Shown: one piece after another, positions 26,808-35,661 of the stretch | Layout: every line of letters starts with the position of its first letter | How positions within the stretch are numbered: the stretch's first letter is position 1 | Source: Archangium lansingense | GTDB taxonomy: Bacteria > Myxococcota > Myxococcia > Myxococcales > Myxococcaceae | Assembly (NCBI RefSeq): GCF_026626635.1 | Contig: NZ_JAPNKA010000001.1 | Span: forward strand, 5,952,001 to 6,016,000 | DNA: 64,000 nucleotides | Reading direction: 5' to 3' | The notes under the pieces: generated by a model | What the model was told of the DNA's origin: nothing | Database searches by the model: none | The model's input: the letters and a program-made list of their open reading frames with translations, nothing else | Made by a program: the position numbers and the translations under genes

Positions 26808-29609
26808 TCAGAGAGTGGGGGCGCTGACCGGATGGTCGAGCCGGGCCCGTGCCATATCTCGCAGGCGTACCATCTCCGGCCAGCCCTCGGCAGCCGGAAT
26901 AATCGGCTCGCCGACGGAGAGTGTGATGTGGCCGGGGCGCTGCAAGCGTGAGCCCGGGCGGAGGATGCACTGGGTGCCCTCGAGGTGGATGGGCACCACG
27001 GGCCTCCCTGCTTCGACCGCAGCCTTGAAGGCTCCCAGCCGGAACGGGAGCATCGCGGGCCCTCGGGCACAGGTGCCCTCTGGGAAGATGAGCAGCGAGG
27101 TGCCCTGCCGGAGCACTTCCGTGACATGTGCCGCCCCCTCGACTCCCCGGGCCGTGTCGAAGCGATCCACAGTGAGGTGCCCGGCGCCGCGGACCGCCGC
27201 GCCCACCAGGGGCCACGAGCGGACCTCCTGCTTCGCCACCGCGCGGAAGTCCACGGGGAGGGCCGCGAGGATGGCCACCGAGTCCACATAGCTGACGTGG
27301 TTGGCCACCAGCACCCACGGCCCGGGGCCGCGCAGGTGTTCAAGCCCCTCGACCCGCACTGGACATCCGGCGGCCCGCAGCATCCAGCGCGCGATCCGGC
27401 GCACCAGACGATCCGTGGAGGGACCTGAGCGCACCGTCACCAGCCCCACTCCGAGCATCAGCGCCGTGAGCAGCATCAACACGGACAGGTACACGGTGTA
27501 GAGCGCCGGTCCCACCGTGCTGGCCACTCGTCCTCCATGCGCCCTCAGGTGCGCCCCGGCCAGCCGAGCATACTGGACGAGCACCGCGCGCCTTCCTCGC
27601 AAGAGTTCCCCGTGGACATAGGCCTCTCGGGTGGCGCTCCGGCGGATCTTCCCGCTGGAGGTCTTCCGCACCGCGCCGGGAGGTGCCAGCACCACCTCGT
27701 CCGGTGGCAGGCCGAGCACCGCGGTCACCCGATCGAGGATCGCCGCGCGGAGCCTCGCTCGTGCCTCCTCTCCACGCTCGCGCGTCTCCGCGACCACCAC
27801 GAGCCGCTCGGTCCCAAGCTCCTCACTGGGCAGCCCGAAAGCGGCCACGCAGCCCTTGCGGATGCCAGGCAGCTCTCCCACCACCTCCTCGAGCTCCGTG
27901 GGGTACAGGTTCCGGCCCGCCTTGATGATCAGATCCTTGCTTCGCCCAGTGACGTACAGCTCCCCTCCGGCCAGGTAGCCGAGGTCTCCCGAGTCCATCC
28001 ACCCGTCATGCAGCACGGCACGTGTAGCCTCAGGAGCGTGGAAGTAGCCCGGGGTCATCGAGGGCCCTCGGAACTCGATCCGCCCCTCCACTCGCTCTCC
28101 GATTGGGCGGCCCGCGCCGTCCACGATGCGCACCTGGTAGCCCGGGAGCGGTCGGCCGCAGGACACAAAGCGCAGCGGAGTTTCCTCCCCCTCGTGAGCG
28201 GGCCGGGCCTCGCGGCGACGTGTGAAGTGCTCGCGCTCGATCGCCTCGATGTGGGGCGGTCGTCCCACCGGAGGAAAGGTGAGGGCGACGCCGACCTCCG
28301 CCAGGCCGTAGGCCGGGAACATCGTGCCGGGCTGGAAACCGTGGGGAGCGAAGCGCCGGGTGAAGCGCTCGATCGTCTCCGGGCTCACCGCCTCGGAGCC
28401 GTTGAGGGCCACGCGCCAGGAGCTCAGGTCGAGCCCCTCCAGCTCCGCGTCCTCCACCTTCCGGACGCACAAGTCATAGGCGAAGTTGGGCGCGGCTGCG
28501 AGGGTGCCGCGGTGGTGGTGCACGGCGCGCAGCCAGCGCGAGGGGCGCGCGAGGAAGGCCAGCGGCGAGAGGATCGCGAGCGGAATCCCGTAGTAGAGCG
28601 GCATCAGCCAGGAGCCGATGAGCCCCATGTCGTGGTACAGCGGCAGCCAGCTCACCGCGACGTCCTCGGGGTGGATGCGCAGCGCCTGGCCGATGGCGCG
28701 GATGTTGGCGAGCAACTGCGCGTGGGTGAGCAGCACGCCCTTGGGGGCGCCGGTGCTGCCGGACGTGTACTGGATGAGCGCGGCGTCCGAGTCCTCCAGG
28801 CGCACAGGTGGGGCCACCGCGTCCTTCCAGTCCAGTCCGGCTGGAGTGAGGGTTCGCCGCAGGGAGGGCACTCGGGCCTTCAGGAGCGTGCCCACCCGCT
28901 TCGCCTCGTCGAAAGTGATGAGCACCTGTGCCCCGGCGTTGCGCAGGATGCCGACCTGCCGCTCGACGTACTCCTCGAGATGATCCATCCGGAAGGGCGG
29001 GTAGAGGGGCACCGGGACCCCTCCAGCGAGCAGGATGCCGAGGAAGCATGGGAAGAAGGCCCGCTCGGTGCGCAGCATGAGGCCCACGGTGTCTCCATGC
29101 TGGAGCCCCTCGTGGAAGAGGGCCGCCGCCACCGCCGAGGCCGAGGCCCACAGCTCGCCGTAGTGCAGGGGACGCTCCGAGCCATCCTCCTGACGAAGGA
29201 AGAGGTGGGGGCGCTCCGGGTGGTGTTCCGCATGCCAGCGGAGCACGTCCGTCAGCAGGCGTGCCGAGTCCGGCGCGGCCATCCCTGGCGTCAGCGGAGC
29301 CCAGGTAGCCGGGGGTCCCTCCTCAGTGAGGGCGGGCACCGCCGTGGCGACGGCCTGTGCCAGGTCGCGCGGGGTGGACGCGCTGGCCACGATGGGATCC
29401 GGCAGCACCACGCCGAAGCGCTGCCCCAACCGGAGCAATAACTCCACCCGCTCCAGGCTGCCCAGTCCGAGGTCATGATCCAACGAGTCATCGAGGCCGA
29501 TTGCTTCCCCGGCGCGCGGCGGAGCCAGCTCGGCCACGAGCGTCCCGATGACGTCGAGCACGGCGCGCTCGATCGCCTCCGGTCGGACGGGGGAGCCTCG
29601 CGGGAGCAT
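26808..29609 (-). CDS. ACP-acyl-AMP ligase-PlsC acyltransferase fusion
   Basis: A 933-residue tripartite lipid enzyme. Residues ~10-90 form an acyl carrier domain with the phosphopantetheine site DLGLGSLERVEL (S51). Residues ~110-690 form an AMP-forming ligase of the fatty-acyl-AMP ligase/CoA ligase class (QYTSGSTGAPKGVLLTH; AYGLAEVGVALTFPP; DLGYLAGGELYVTGRSKD, in part; A10 lysine in KTSSGKIRR). Two hydrophobic stretches follow (YTVYLSVLMLLTALMLGVGL), then a PlsC domain with NHVSYVDS (HxxxxD) and FPEGTCARG. It could activate a fatty acid, load it on its own ACP and transfer it to lysophospholipid, like E. coli Aas but with an added ACP. ATG 29609 starts directly before the ACP. First gene of a three-gene operon. 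Confidence 0.9.
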   Translation of the reverse strand: MLPRGSPVRPEAIERAVLDVIGTLVAELAPPRAGEAIGLDDSLDHDLGLGSLERVELLLRLGQRFGVVLPDPIVASASTPRDLAQAVATAVPALTEEGPPATWAPLTPGMAAPDSARLLTDVLRWHAEHHPERPHLFLRQEDGSERPLHYGELWASASAVAAALFHEGLQHGDTVGLMLRTERAFFPCFLGILLAGGVPVPLYPPFRMDHLEEYVERQVGILRNAGAQVLITFDEAKRVGTLLKARVPSLRRTLTPAGLDWKDAVAPPVRLEDSDAALIQYTSGSTGAPKGVLLTHAQLLANIRAIGQALRIHPEDVAVSWLPLYHDMGLIGSWLMPLYYGIPLAILSPLAFLARPSRWLRAVHHHRGTLAAAPNFAYDLCVRKVEDAELEGLDLSSWRVALNGSEAVSPETIERFTRRFAPHGFQPGTMFPAYGLAEVGVALTFPPVGRPPHIEAIEREHFTRRREARPAHEGEETPLRFVSCGRPLPGYQVRIVDGAGRPIGERVEGRIEFRGPSMTPGYFHAPEATRAVLHDGWMDSGDLGYLAGGELYVTGRSKDLIIKAGRNLYPTELEEVVGELPGIRKGCVAAFGLPSEELGTERLVVVAETRERGEEARARLRAAILDRVTAVLGLPPDEVVLAPPGAVRKTSSGKIRRSATREAYVHGELLRGRRAVLVQYARLAGAHLRAHGGRVASTVGPALYTVYLSVLMLLTALMLGVGLVTVRSGPSTDRLVRRIARWMLRAAGCPVRVEGLEHLRGPGPWVLVANHVSYVDSVAILAALPVDFRAVAKQEVRSWPLVGAAVRGAGHLTVDRFDTARGVEGAAHVTEVLRQGTSLLIFPEGTCARGPAMLPFRLGAFKAAVEAGRPVVPIHLEGTQCILRPGSRLQRPGHITLSVGEPIIPAAEGWPEMVRLRDMARARLDHPVSAPTL

Positions 29610-29757
29610 GGGCCAGCCTCCAGATGTTCTAAATTTGGGGTGTGCTCACGAGGCGCCACACCCCCTGTCCGCCAGCGGGCTCTACGGAGGGCCCGGGGGT
29701 TGGCGCGAGTACAGGGGGGTGCTTAAGCGGAAGGCTCCCAACCTGGAGGACACTTCC

Positions 29758-30837
29758 ATGCTGCATGCCCCACTCCTCGGCCGTGTCCTGCTGAAGTTCA
29801 ACACCGGCAAGGAGGAGCTTCATGAGGATCTCTCCGCGGCGGTGTTCTCCTCGGATGGCAGCCTCTGGGTGGCCTCGGACGAGCACCACTCACTCGAACG
29901 CTTCTCCCCGGTGAACCCGCGCGTCTTCGGCGAGCACCGGCACTTCGTCATGGCGGAGCTGCTCGGGGAGGAGGTCCGCGAAGAGGTGGACATCGAGGCG
30001 CTGGACTTCCAGGACGGGCACCTGTGGTTCGTGGGCTCGCATAGCGCGAAGCGGAAGAAGCCCAAGGGCAAGGCGATGGTGAAGGATCTGGAGCGCCTGG
30101 CCACCGTGGAGCACCAGCCCTGGCGCTTCCTGCTCGCCCGGGTGCCGCTGCCGGAGAAGACGTCGGGCTCCGCCCGCCCGGCGAAGCTCAAGCGCGCCGA
30201 GGGCCGGGAGGACTCGGGGGTGAACGTGCTGGTGGAGCTGCTGCGCCAGGACCCCCACCTGGGGCCCTTCCTCGCGCCCGCCTCGCCGGATGATCCGGAT
30301 GGCGCCCTGGCCATTCCCAGCAAGGACAACGGCTTGGACATCGAGGGGTTCGCCGTCCACGGGGACCGGGTCTTCCTCGGGCTCCGGGGCCCCGTGCTGC
30401 GGGGCTATGCCGTCATCCTGGAGATGGAGGTGGAGGAGGTGGGCAACGGCCTTCTCGCGCCCCGGCGGACGAAGAAGGGCAGCCCCTACCACAAGCACTT
30501 CCTGGACCTGGATGGCCTGGGCATCCGCGAGCTGTGCCGCCATGGGGAGGACCTGCTCATCCTCGCGGGGCCCACCATGCCGGTGGATGGTCCCATCCGG
30601 TTGTTCCGGCTGCACAAGGGCCTGCTGCTGTCTGGAGATACCCTCCACCCGCAGGAGAAGGGCGTGCTGGAGCCGCTCTTCGATCTGAAGGACGGGAGCA
30701 GGGACGACAACGCCGAGGGCGTGGCCGTGTTCTCCTGGTTCGCGCCGAACGACTCCGTGCTCGTCGTCTACGACACGCCCTCGCCACAGCGCTGCTACGG
30801 GCCGGACGGCGTGCTCGCGGACGTGTTCCGGCTCTGA
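29758..30837 (+). CDS. DUF3616 protein
   Basis: A 359-residue cytoplasmic protein of the DUF3616 family, with repeated propeller-like blades. The sequence blocks LSAAVFSSDGSLWVASDEH, VDIEALDFQDGHLWFVGSHS, NGLDIEGFAVHGDRVFLGLR and NAEGVAVFSWF are characteristic. ATG 29758 follows GGAGGA at proper spacing, and the open frame upstream is non-homologous. Function unknown. Divergent from the lipid-enzyme operon with ~150 bases between; a monocistronic unit. Confidence 0.85.
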   Translation: MLHAPLLGRVLLKFNTGKEELHEDLSAAVFSSDGSLWVASDEHHSLERFSPVNPRVFGEHRHFVMAELLGEEVREEVDIEALDFQDGHLWFVGSHSAKRKKPKGKAMVKDLERLATVEHQPWRFLLARVPLPEKTSGSARPAKLKRAEGREDSGVNVLVELLRQDPHLGPFLAPASPDDPDGALAIPSKDNGLDIEGFAVHGDRVFLGLRGPVLRGYAVILEMEVEEVGNGLLAPRRTKKGSPYHKHFLDLDGLGIRELCRHGEDLLILAGPTMPVDGPIRLFRLHKGLLLSGDTLHPQEKGVLEPLFDLKDGSRDDNAEGVAVFSWFAPNDSVLVVYDTPSPQRCYGPDGVLADVFRL

Positions 30838-31029
30838 TGGCTCGACGATGACCTCTGGGAGCGGGGTCGCCGCGTAACAAGCATTCCTGAGCAGGGCTGT
30901 GATTGAGAAGCAATCCGGCCAAGCTGTTGCATCGTCTCAGGCCCCCATCCCGGTGAGCAGGCACTTTTGCTATATCCCCATCAGAAGTCACCGGGGTGCA
31001 GAAGGCGCCGGGTACAGGAGGCTTCGAGG

Positions 31030-33243
31030 ATGCTGGTGGGTCTACTGCGATCACAGTCACAAGAGCAGGTGGTGGAAGGGTCTCCGCGAGTACGGGGACG
31101 AAGCTTGTCAGGGGCCGCTGTGGGGGCAGTCATCGCCGTTGTCGGGGTGTTCGTGACGGTGGCTGGCCTGGTCGTGTCCGGCCTGGGATGGCCAATCGAT
31201 ACCCTGGCGACGGCGATGTTTGGGCTGCTCCTGACAGGAATGCTTGGCCTGCTGGTGGCGGGTCTTGGCGCGATGTTGCGCCGGTTGCCGCTTTGGATGG
31301 TGGGTGTGCTGGCTGGCTCTGTCCTGGCCCTTGGGGCGCTCTTTGCGTTGATCAACTTGCCGCTGGGCATGATGGGGCTGCTGTTGATCGGGTTGCCTGC
31401 GGTGTTTCTACAGGGCGCCCTGGGGGCGGGCCTGGGAATGCTTCGGGATGGGGCGAAGGGCAGGTCCCAGCTCATCGCCGTTTCCCTGGTGATCCTGGCG
31501 GCCTGCGGGGACGTGGCCGGAATCGGGTGGCTGGTATCTCCGGGCACCAGGCCGGCTGGGGTCACGCGCCCCGCGACTGCTTCGCAGCAGAGTCATTCCC
31601 TGACAGATCCGTCGCAGGCCGGGCCGTATGCGGTGCGAACGTTGTTCTATGGCAGCGGGACGGACCAGCGGCGCCTTGAATATGGTTCGGGCGCGGAGCT
31701 GCGGACAACGCCGGTGGACGGTTCCCTCATCCTCTCCCGCTGGGGCGAGGGATTGGGTGGCGGGGTCCGTACCTGGTACTGGGGTTTCGATGCGACGCGC
31801 CTGCCGCTCAACGGGCGTGTCTGGTACCCAGAAGGTGAGGGGCCATTCCCGTTGGTGGTGCTCGTCCACGGGAACTACCTGATGCAGAAGGACTCCGATT
31901 CCGGCTATGGGTACCTGGGCGAATTGCTCGCGAGCCGTGGTGCGATCGTCGTTTCCATCGACGAGAACTTTCTCAACAACTCGTTTGCGGGAGGTCTCTT
32001 CGAAGATACTGACGCCCGGGCCTGGCTCCTGCTCCAGCACCTGAAACTCTGGCGGACCTGGAATGGGACCCAGGACCACCGGTTCTTCGGTGCGGTGGAT
32101 ATGACGCGAATCGCGCTGGTGGGCCATTCCCGCGGAGGAGATGCCGTGGCCCTGGCCCATTCGTTCAACCAGATGGAGCGATACCCTGGCAACGGTGCGC
32201 TCCTCTTTGATTTTGGCTTTCAGATTCAAGCGGTGGCGAGCTTGTCGCCGACCGACGGTGGGGCTCGCCCCGCGGGACACCCGCTGTCTCCCTCCGGCGT
32301 GAACTACCTGTTGCTTTGGGGTTCCCACGATGCCGATATGCCAGTCTATTGGGGCAGCCGACTCTACCAACGGGTATTGCCGGGCGAGAATCGTTTCAAG
32401 GCCAGTGTCTATATCCACCGGGCCAATCACGGGCAGTTCAACACCGTGTGGGGCGACAAGGATCTGGTCCTGCCCATGGGATGGCTCCTGAATAGAGCGG
32501 CGTTGCTGTCCGGCGCGGAGCAGCAGCAGGTGGCCCGGGTCTACCTCTCCGCGTTCGTCGAGGCGACGCTGCACGGAAGGAATGAATACCGGGAGTTGTT
32601 CAGGAACCCGGCCGTGGGTGCCACGTGGCTGCCTGAGACGGCCTACCTCCCTCTCTACGAAGACGGTGCCTATCAGCGGCTCGCCGGCTTCGAGGAAGAT
32701 GCCGATGTATCGACCGCGACACTCCCGGGGGGCCGGGTGAGCGCGGAGAATCTCGTGCTCTGGCGGGAGGAGGAGTTTCGTCTTCGCATGGGAGTGGGGC
32801 AGGGGAACCATGCCGTGCGCCTGAAGTGGGAGGCCTCGGAGCGAGGGGTGGGCACCTACGTGGTGCGTTTGCCCGAAGGTCCAACCGGCGGTCGCGCCGT
32901 GGACGGAGCGACCCGCCTGGTGCTGGCCATTGCCGAGCCGGACGCGGCGTTTCGCATCGAGGTCGCGGATGCGAGCGGACGGCAGGGTTTCGCGTTCTGT
33001 GGAAAAGGGCCTCGTACGGACGTTTCGCTGTACAAGGTGCCGGCGCTCGAGCAGCTCTTCCTGGGGCTGCCGGCGGGAAGGATCTTCCGGCGCTGCGCCG
33101 TTCCGCTTTCCGACTTCCTGGCGGCGGAGCCCACGTTGGATCTCCAGTCGCTCCGCTCCATCACGCTTCGCTTCGATCAGACGCCGAAGGGGGAGATGCT
33201 CCTGGACGACGTCGGCCTGGAGTTCCCGGAGCGCGACAGCTAG
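31030..33243 (+). CDS. Membrane-anchored alpha/beta hydrolase
   Basis: A 737-residue protein. The N-terminal ~170 residues contain four or five hydrophobic helices. A large extracytoplasmic alpha/beta-hydrolase domain follows, with VLVHGNYL (oxyanion strand), nucleophile S367 in GHSRGGD, a candidate Asp in WGSHDADMP and H467 in RANHGQFN. The last ~180 residues are a beta-sandwich-like extension. The fold resembles chlorophyllase- and esterase-type hydrolases; substrate unknown. ATG 31030 is set by AGGAGG 8 bases upstream, and a GTG/ATG 63 bases earlier lacks an SD. It is flanked by single genes. Confidence 0.82.
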   Translation: MLVGLLRSQSQEQVVEGSPRVRGRSLSGAAVGAVIAVVGVFVTVAGLVVSGLGWPIDTLATAMFGLLLTGMLGLLVAGLGAMLRRLPLWMVGVLAGSVLALGALFALINLPLGMMGLLLIGLPAVFLQGALGAGLGMLRDGAKGRSQLIAVSLVILAACGDVAGIGWLVSPGTRPAGVTRPATASQQSHSLTDPSQAGPYAVRTLFYGSGTDQRRLEYGSGAELRTTPVDGSLILSRWGEGLGGGVRTWYWGFDATRLPLNGRVWYPEGEGPFPLVVLVHGNYLMQKDSDSGYGYLGELLASRGAIVVSIDENFLNNSFAGGLFEDTDARAWLLLQHLKLWRTWNGTQDHRFFGAVDMTRIALVGHSRGGDAVALAHSFNQMERYPGNGALLFDFGFQIQAVASLSPTDGGARPAGHPLSPSGVNYLLLWGSHDADMPVYWGSRLYQRVLPGENRFKASVYIHRANHGQFNTVWGDKDLVLPMGWLLNRAALLSGAEQQQVARVYLSAFVEATLHGRNEYRELFRNPAVGATWLPETAYLPLYEDGAYQRLAGFEEDADVSTATLPGGRVSAENLVLWREEEFRLRMGVGQGNHAVRLKWEASERGVGTYVVRLPEGPTGGRAVDGATRLVLAIAEPDAAFRIEVADASGRQGFAFCGKGPRTDVSLYKVPALEQLFLGLPAGRIFRRCAVPLSDFLAAEPTLDLQSLRSITLRFDQTPKGEMLLDDVGLEFPERDS

Positions 33244-33332
33244 GCGCCCCTGCCATGGATGACCACCTGTGGGTCGTCACCCGTTACGCGGACATCTCTG
33301 GCGTGCCACCTCCGCCGCTGCGGTGAGCACTC

Positions 33333-34151
33333 TCACATCCAGGTGGCGTCGCACTGGGGGCAGAGGGTTGCTCGGGCGTACTCGGCCTGTGGGCCCTCGA
33401 AGCCACAGGCGTAGCAGGTTCGCATCGCTTTTTGTGGGGGGTTGGCGACCGCTGGCGAGGCCGCCGCCCAGGTAGGGGTTACGGAGGCCTCGGGCAGGGA
33501 CATGCCCGGCTTCCAGACGACTTCGATGTGCGGCTCGGGCAGGGGCTCCGAGTTGCCATCGACCACTGGGATGACGATGACCTCCGGGAGCTGGGTCGCC
33601 GCGTGAAGCTTGCTGTGCACGGCCTTCGAGAGGCTCGAGCCATCGCGCGTGGCCATCCCCACCTTGATACTGACCGACAGGCCTCCCGACAGCACGGAAC
33701 TGAGCAGCGACTCACCGATGTCAACCCCGATGCTGGGCTCGAGCGAGGTCGACTTCATGTCGCTCTCCTTGGCGATCTCGAGGGTGTCGAAGAGCTTCCA
33801 CGCGGGACGGACGCGCTCGGCCTTGGGATGAAGCGTCGACTCCACGCGGAAGTGGAGCTCGTCGATCTCCGCGGGGAGTGAGAAGGGCAGGCGCCAGCGC
33901 ACCACCGTGCCCCCCTCGAGGGATGGCAGGGGAAAGCGGCCGAGCATCCGCCGTGCGGGGCCATTCTTCTGGTGCCCCAGGATCTGCACGGCATGGCCGG
34001 AGCCGAGCGGCTCGAAGGCGCCCTGGAGCCACAGGGTGGCGACGGCGTCCCCGAGGGGGCCTCGGAGGACGGGCTCCACGTGGAGGTGGATGGCGCCGAA
34101 CTCGCGCGGCGTACGCCCGGTGTGGTCGAGAACGTCTGCGTAGAAGTCCAT
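33333..34151 (-). CDS. Zinc-ribbon hypothetical protein
   Basis: A 272-residue protein I do not recognise. The first ~130 residues are beta-rich (HLHVEPVLRGPLGDAV; VVRWRLPFSLP) and could be a C2/arrestin-like sandwich. The middle is Ser/Gly-rich, and the C-terminus is a four-cysteine zinc ribbon (CYACGFEG ... CPQCDATW). There is no signal peptide. It may be an adaptor binding a partner through the ribbon. ATG 34151; single-gene unit. Confidence 0.75.
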   Translation of the reverse strand: MDFYADVLDHTGRTPREFGAIHLHVEPVLRGPLGDAVATLWLQGAFEPLGSGHAVQILGHQKNGPARRMLGRFPLPSLEGGTVVRWRLPFSLPAEIDELHFRVESTLHPKAERVRPAWKLFDTLEIAKESDMKSTSLEPSIGVDIGESLLSSVLSGGLSVSIKVGMATRDGSSLSKAVHSKLHAATQLPEVIVIPVVDGNSEPLPEPHIEVVWKPGMSLPEASVTPTWAAASPAVANPPQKAMRTCYACGFEGPQAEYARATLCPQCDATWM

Positions 34152-34291
34152 GGGGCAAGCATGCTCGCCGAAGTCTCCGGGCGATGGCCAGGAGCGGGGA
34201 GTTCAGAGCCGCTGCCTTCAAGGAGACAGGGAGTAGCCCGGCGAGGAGTGAGCGCTCTCGGGCTGGGGCGGGACTCAAGTTAGACAGTTGC

Positions 34292-34909
34292 TCACGGGAA
34301 GAAGGATGACGAGTCCTCGTCCGTGCGCTGGATCCCGCGAGGCGGATCCTTGAGCGCGAGCATCCGCTGGATGAACTCGATCAGCGGGCGGAAGGCCTCG
34401 GAGGAGATGATCTTCTCGAAGTCGGAATCGGACAGCTTCTTCACCAGTTGTTTCGCGCCATGGCCGGACCTGGGCTTCGGCAGCAGCTTGAGGAGCGCAG
34501 CCCGAGGACCTAGCGCGGCCCGGGCAATGTCCAGCTCCGAGACCTTCTTCCCGGTAACGCGCTCCAACAGCGCACGGTCGGAGAAGAACACGGCCTCGAC
34601 CTCGGGTTTGGCGAGCACGACGAGCCACATGTGTCTGCGTGCACTGGTTCCGAACATCGTTTCGAGCTCGGTCTGCTGTTCCATCGTGAGATCGTGATCG
34701 ATGGTGTCCGCGTCCACGATGAGTGCTGTAGGCCCTCTGCGGTTGGAGAGCAGTGAGTCCGCGGTTGTCCACGCACGCTGCTTGTTACCCGCAGCGCGGA
34801 CGTGAATCTCTCGAGCACTCCTGCCGAAGCGTCTGGTCAGAAGCGCCTGGATCAGCTCTGTGTCGAACTCGTTCTCCGTGACCACATAGGCTTTCACGGG
34901 GGATTTCAT
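34292..34909 (-). CDS. TOPRIM-like protein (DUF4276-type), putative defence effector
   Basis: A 205-residue protein. Residues 6-110 resemble a TOPRIM fold: acidic E12 after strand 1 (AYVVTENEFD), then D66 and D68 (LIVDADTID). KPEVEAVFF around 101-109 matches the PExEA block found in DUF4276/RloB-like proteins. Such domains cut or bind nucleic acid with Mg2+ in anti-phage systems. The ATG overlaps the stop of the upstream nuclease gene by 4 bases, so the two proteins are probably made together. The family assignment is by motif only; confidence in a nuclease role is moderate. Confidence 0.65.
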   Translation of the reverse strand: MKSPVKAYVVTENEFDTELIQALLTRRFGRSAREIHVRAAGNKQRAWTTADSLLSNRRGPTALIVDADTIDHDLTMEQQTELETMFGTSARRHMWLVVLAKPEVEAVFFSDRALLERVTGKKVSELDIARAALGPRAALLKLLPKPRSGHGAKQLVKKLSDSDFEKIISSEAFRPLIEFIQRMLALKDPPRGIQRTDEDSSSFFP

Positions 34910-35463
34910 GTGTTGCTCTCCAGCGTGTCATGCAGGCCGAGCCCCTGCTCGACGCTGCGTCTGTACTTCTCGTTCAATCCTTTTCGGAACGTCCGGTGCT
35001 TCAGGGCGTAGGCGACCTCATCACCCGTCCACAGCAGGATCGTCTGGGGTGCGACGAATTTGACGAGCGTGGTGACCGGGCGGGAGAACCCGCCCCTGCT
35101 GAAGATCAACCCCACGGTGCTCGAAGGTCTGCGAAGCAACTGGTTCCGCATCTTGGCGATGGGAGCGATATCCACCGTGGCGGCGGTATCCTTCGCCTCC
35201 ACGATGCAGGCGAGGCCGTCCACGTAGACGGCCCCATCGATCTGCTCCGTCTCACCCTCAGATTCCGAGAGTGAGACATTGGTGATGTAGGGCCACGTCA
35301 CCGTGGCGCCCTCGAGCTCGAATGCCCGGAGCACCAGGTACTCGAACGCCTTCCCGGGCTCCCAGCCCTTCACCCGTCCCTCGACGAGCCGCTCGTGGAA
35401 GGCCCTCAGCCGGGCCCAGCCCATCGCCCTGATCCGTGACTTGTACGCGTCCTCGATTCCCAC
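34906..35463 (-). CDS. PD-(D/E)XK restriction-endonuclease-like protein
   Basis: A 185-residue Mrr-like nuclease. The active-site pattern is complete: E41 in the first helix (GKAFEYLVLRAFELEGA), D76 in EQIDGAVY and E89-x-K91 in CIVEAKDT, followed by a strand GLIFSRGGFS. There is no methyltransferase or separate DNA-recognition domain. The GTG at 35463 is preceded by GGAGGGAGG. The gene overlaps the TOPRIM-like gene by 4 bases, so the pair looks like a compact defence or DNA-repair module. It reads by eye as slightly more AT-rich than the genes on either side. Confidence 0.75.
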   Translation of the reverse strand: MGIEDAYKSRIRAMGWARLRAFHERLVEGRVKGWEPGKAFEYLVLRAFELEGATVTWPYITNVSLSESEGETEQIDGAVYVDGLACIVEAKDTAATVDIAPIAKMRNQLLRRPSSTVGLIFSRGGFSRPVTTLVKFVAPQTILLWTGDEVAYALKHRTFRKGLNEKYRRSVEQGLGLHDTLESNT

Positions 35464-35539
35464 CCTCGCCCTCCCTCCACCGGTCGCTCCGCGACGTCAA
35501 CTCCCGCCACCCTACCTCAGCCGTCTGACATGCTCAATC

Positions 35540-35551
35540 CATGACGTCATG
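35540..35551. promoter_or_regulatory. 12-bp palindrome between nuclease pair and A2M operon
   Basis: CATGACGTCATG is a perfect palindrome in the ~200-base divergent region between the nuclease gene and the alpha-2-macroglobulin operon. Its size and position suit a dimeric repressor or activator site that could serve either side. No -35/-10 pair was clear nearby. Confidence 0.35.
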
Positions 35552-35661
35552 TGGTCGGGTCTACTCGACAGGTGACACGCCTGGGCTTCTATCGTCTTGA
35601 ATGCAGCGGCCACATGACGCAGTCTGTCGGCCGTTCCTCCCTTCGACAGGACCTGCCCGCG

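Noticed and set aside
27537..29441. A 634-codon plus-strand open frame opposite the ACP-ligase-PlsC gene
   Set aside because: Antisense shadow without motifs; the minus strand contains three clear enzyme domains.
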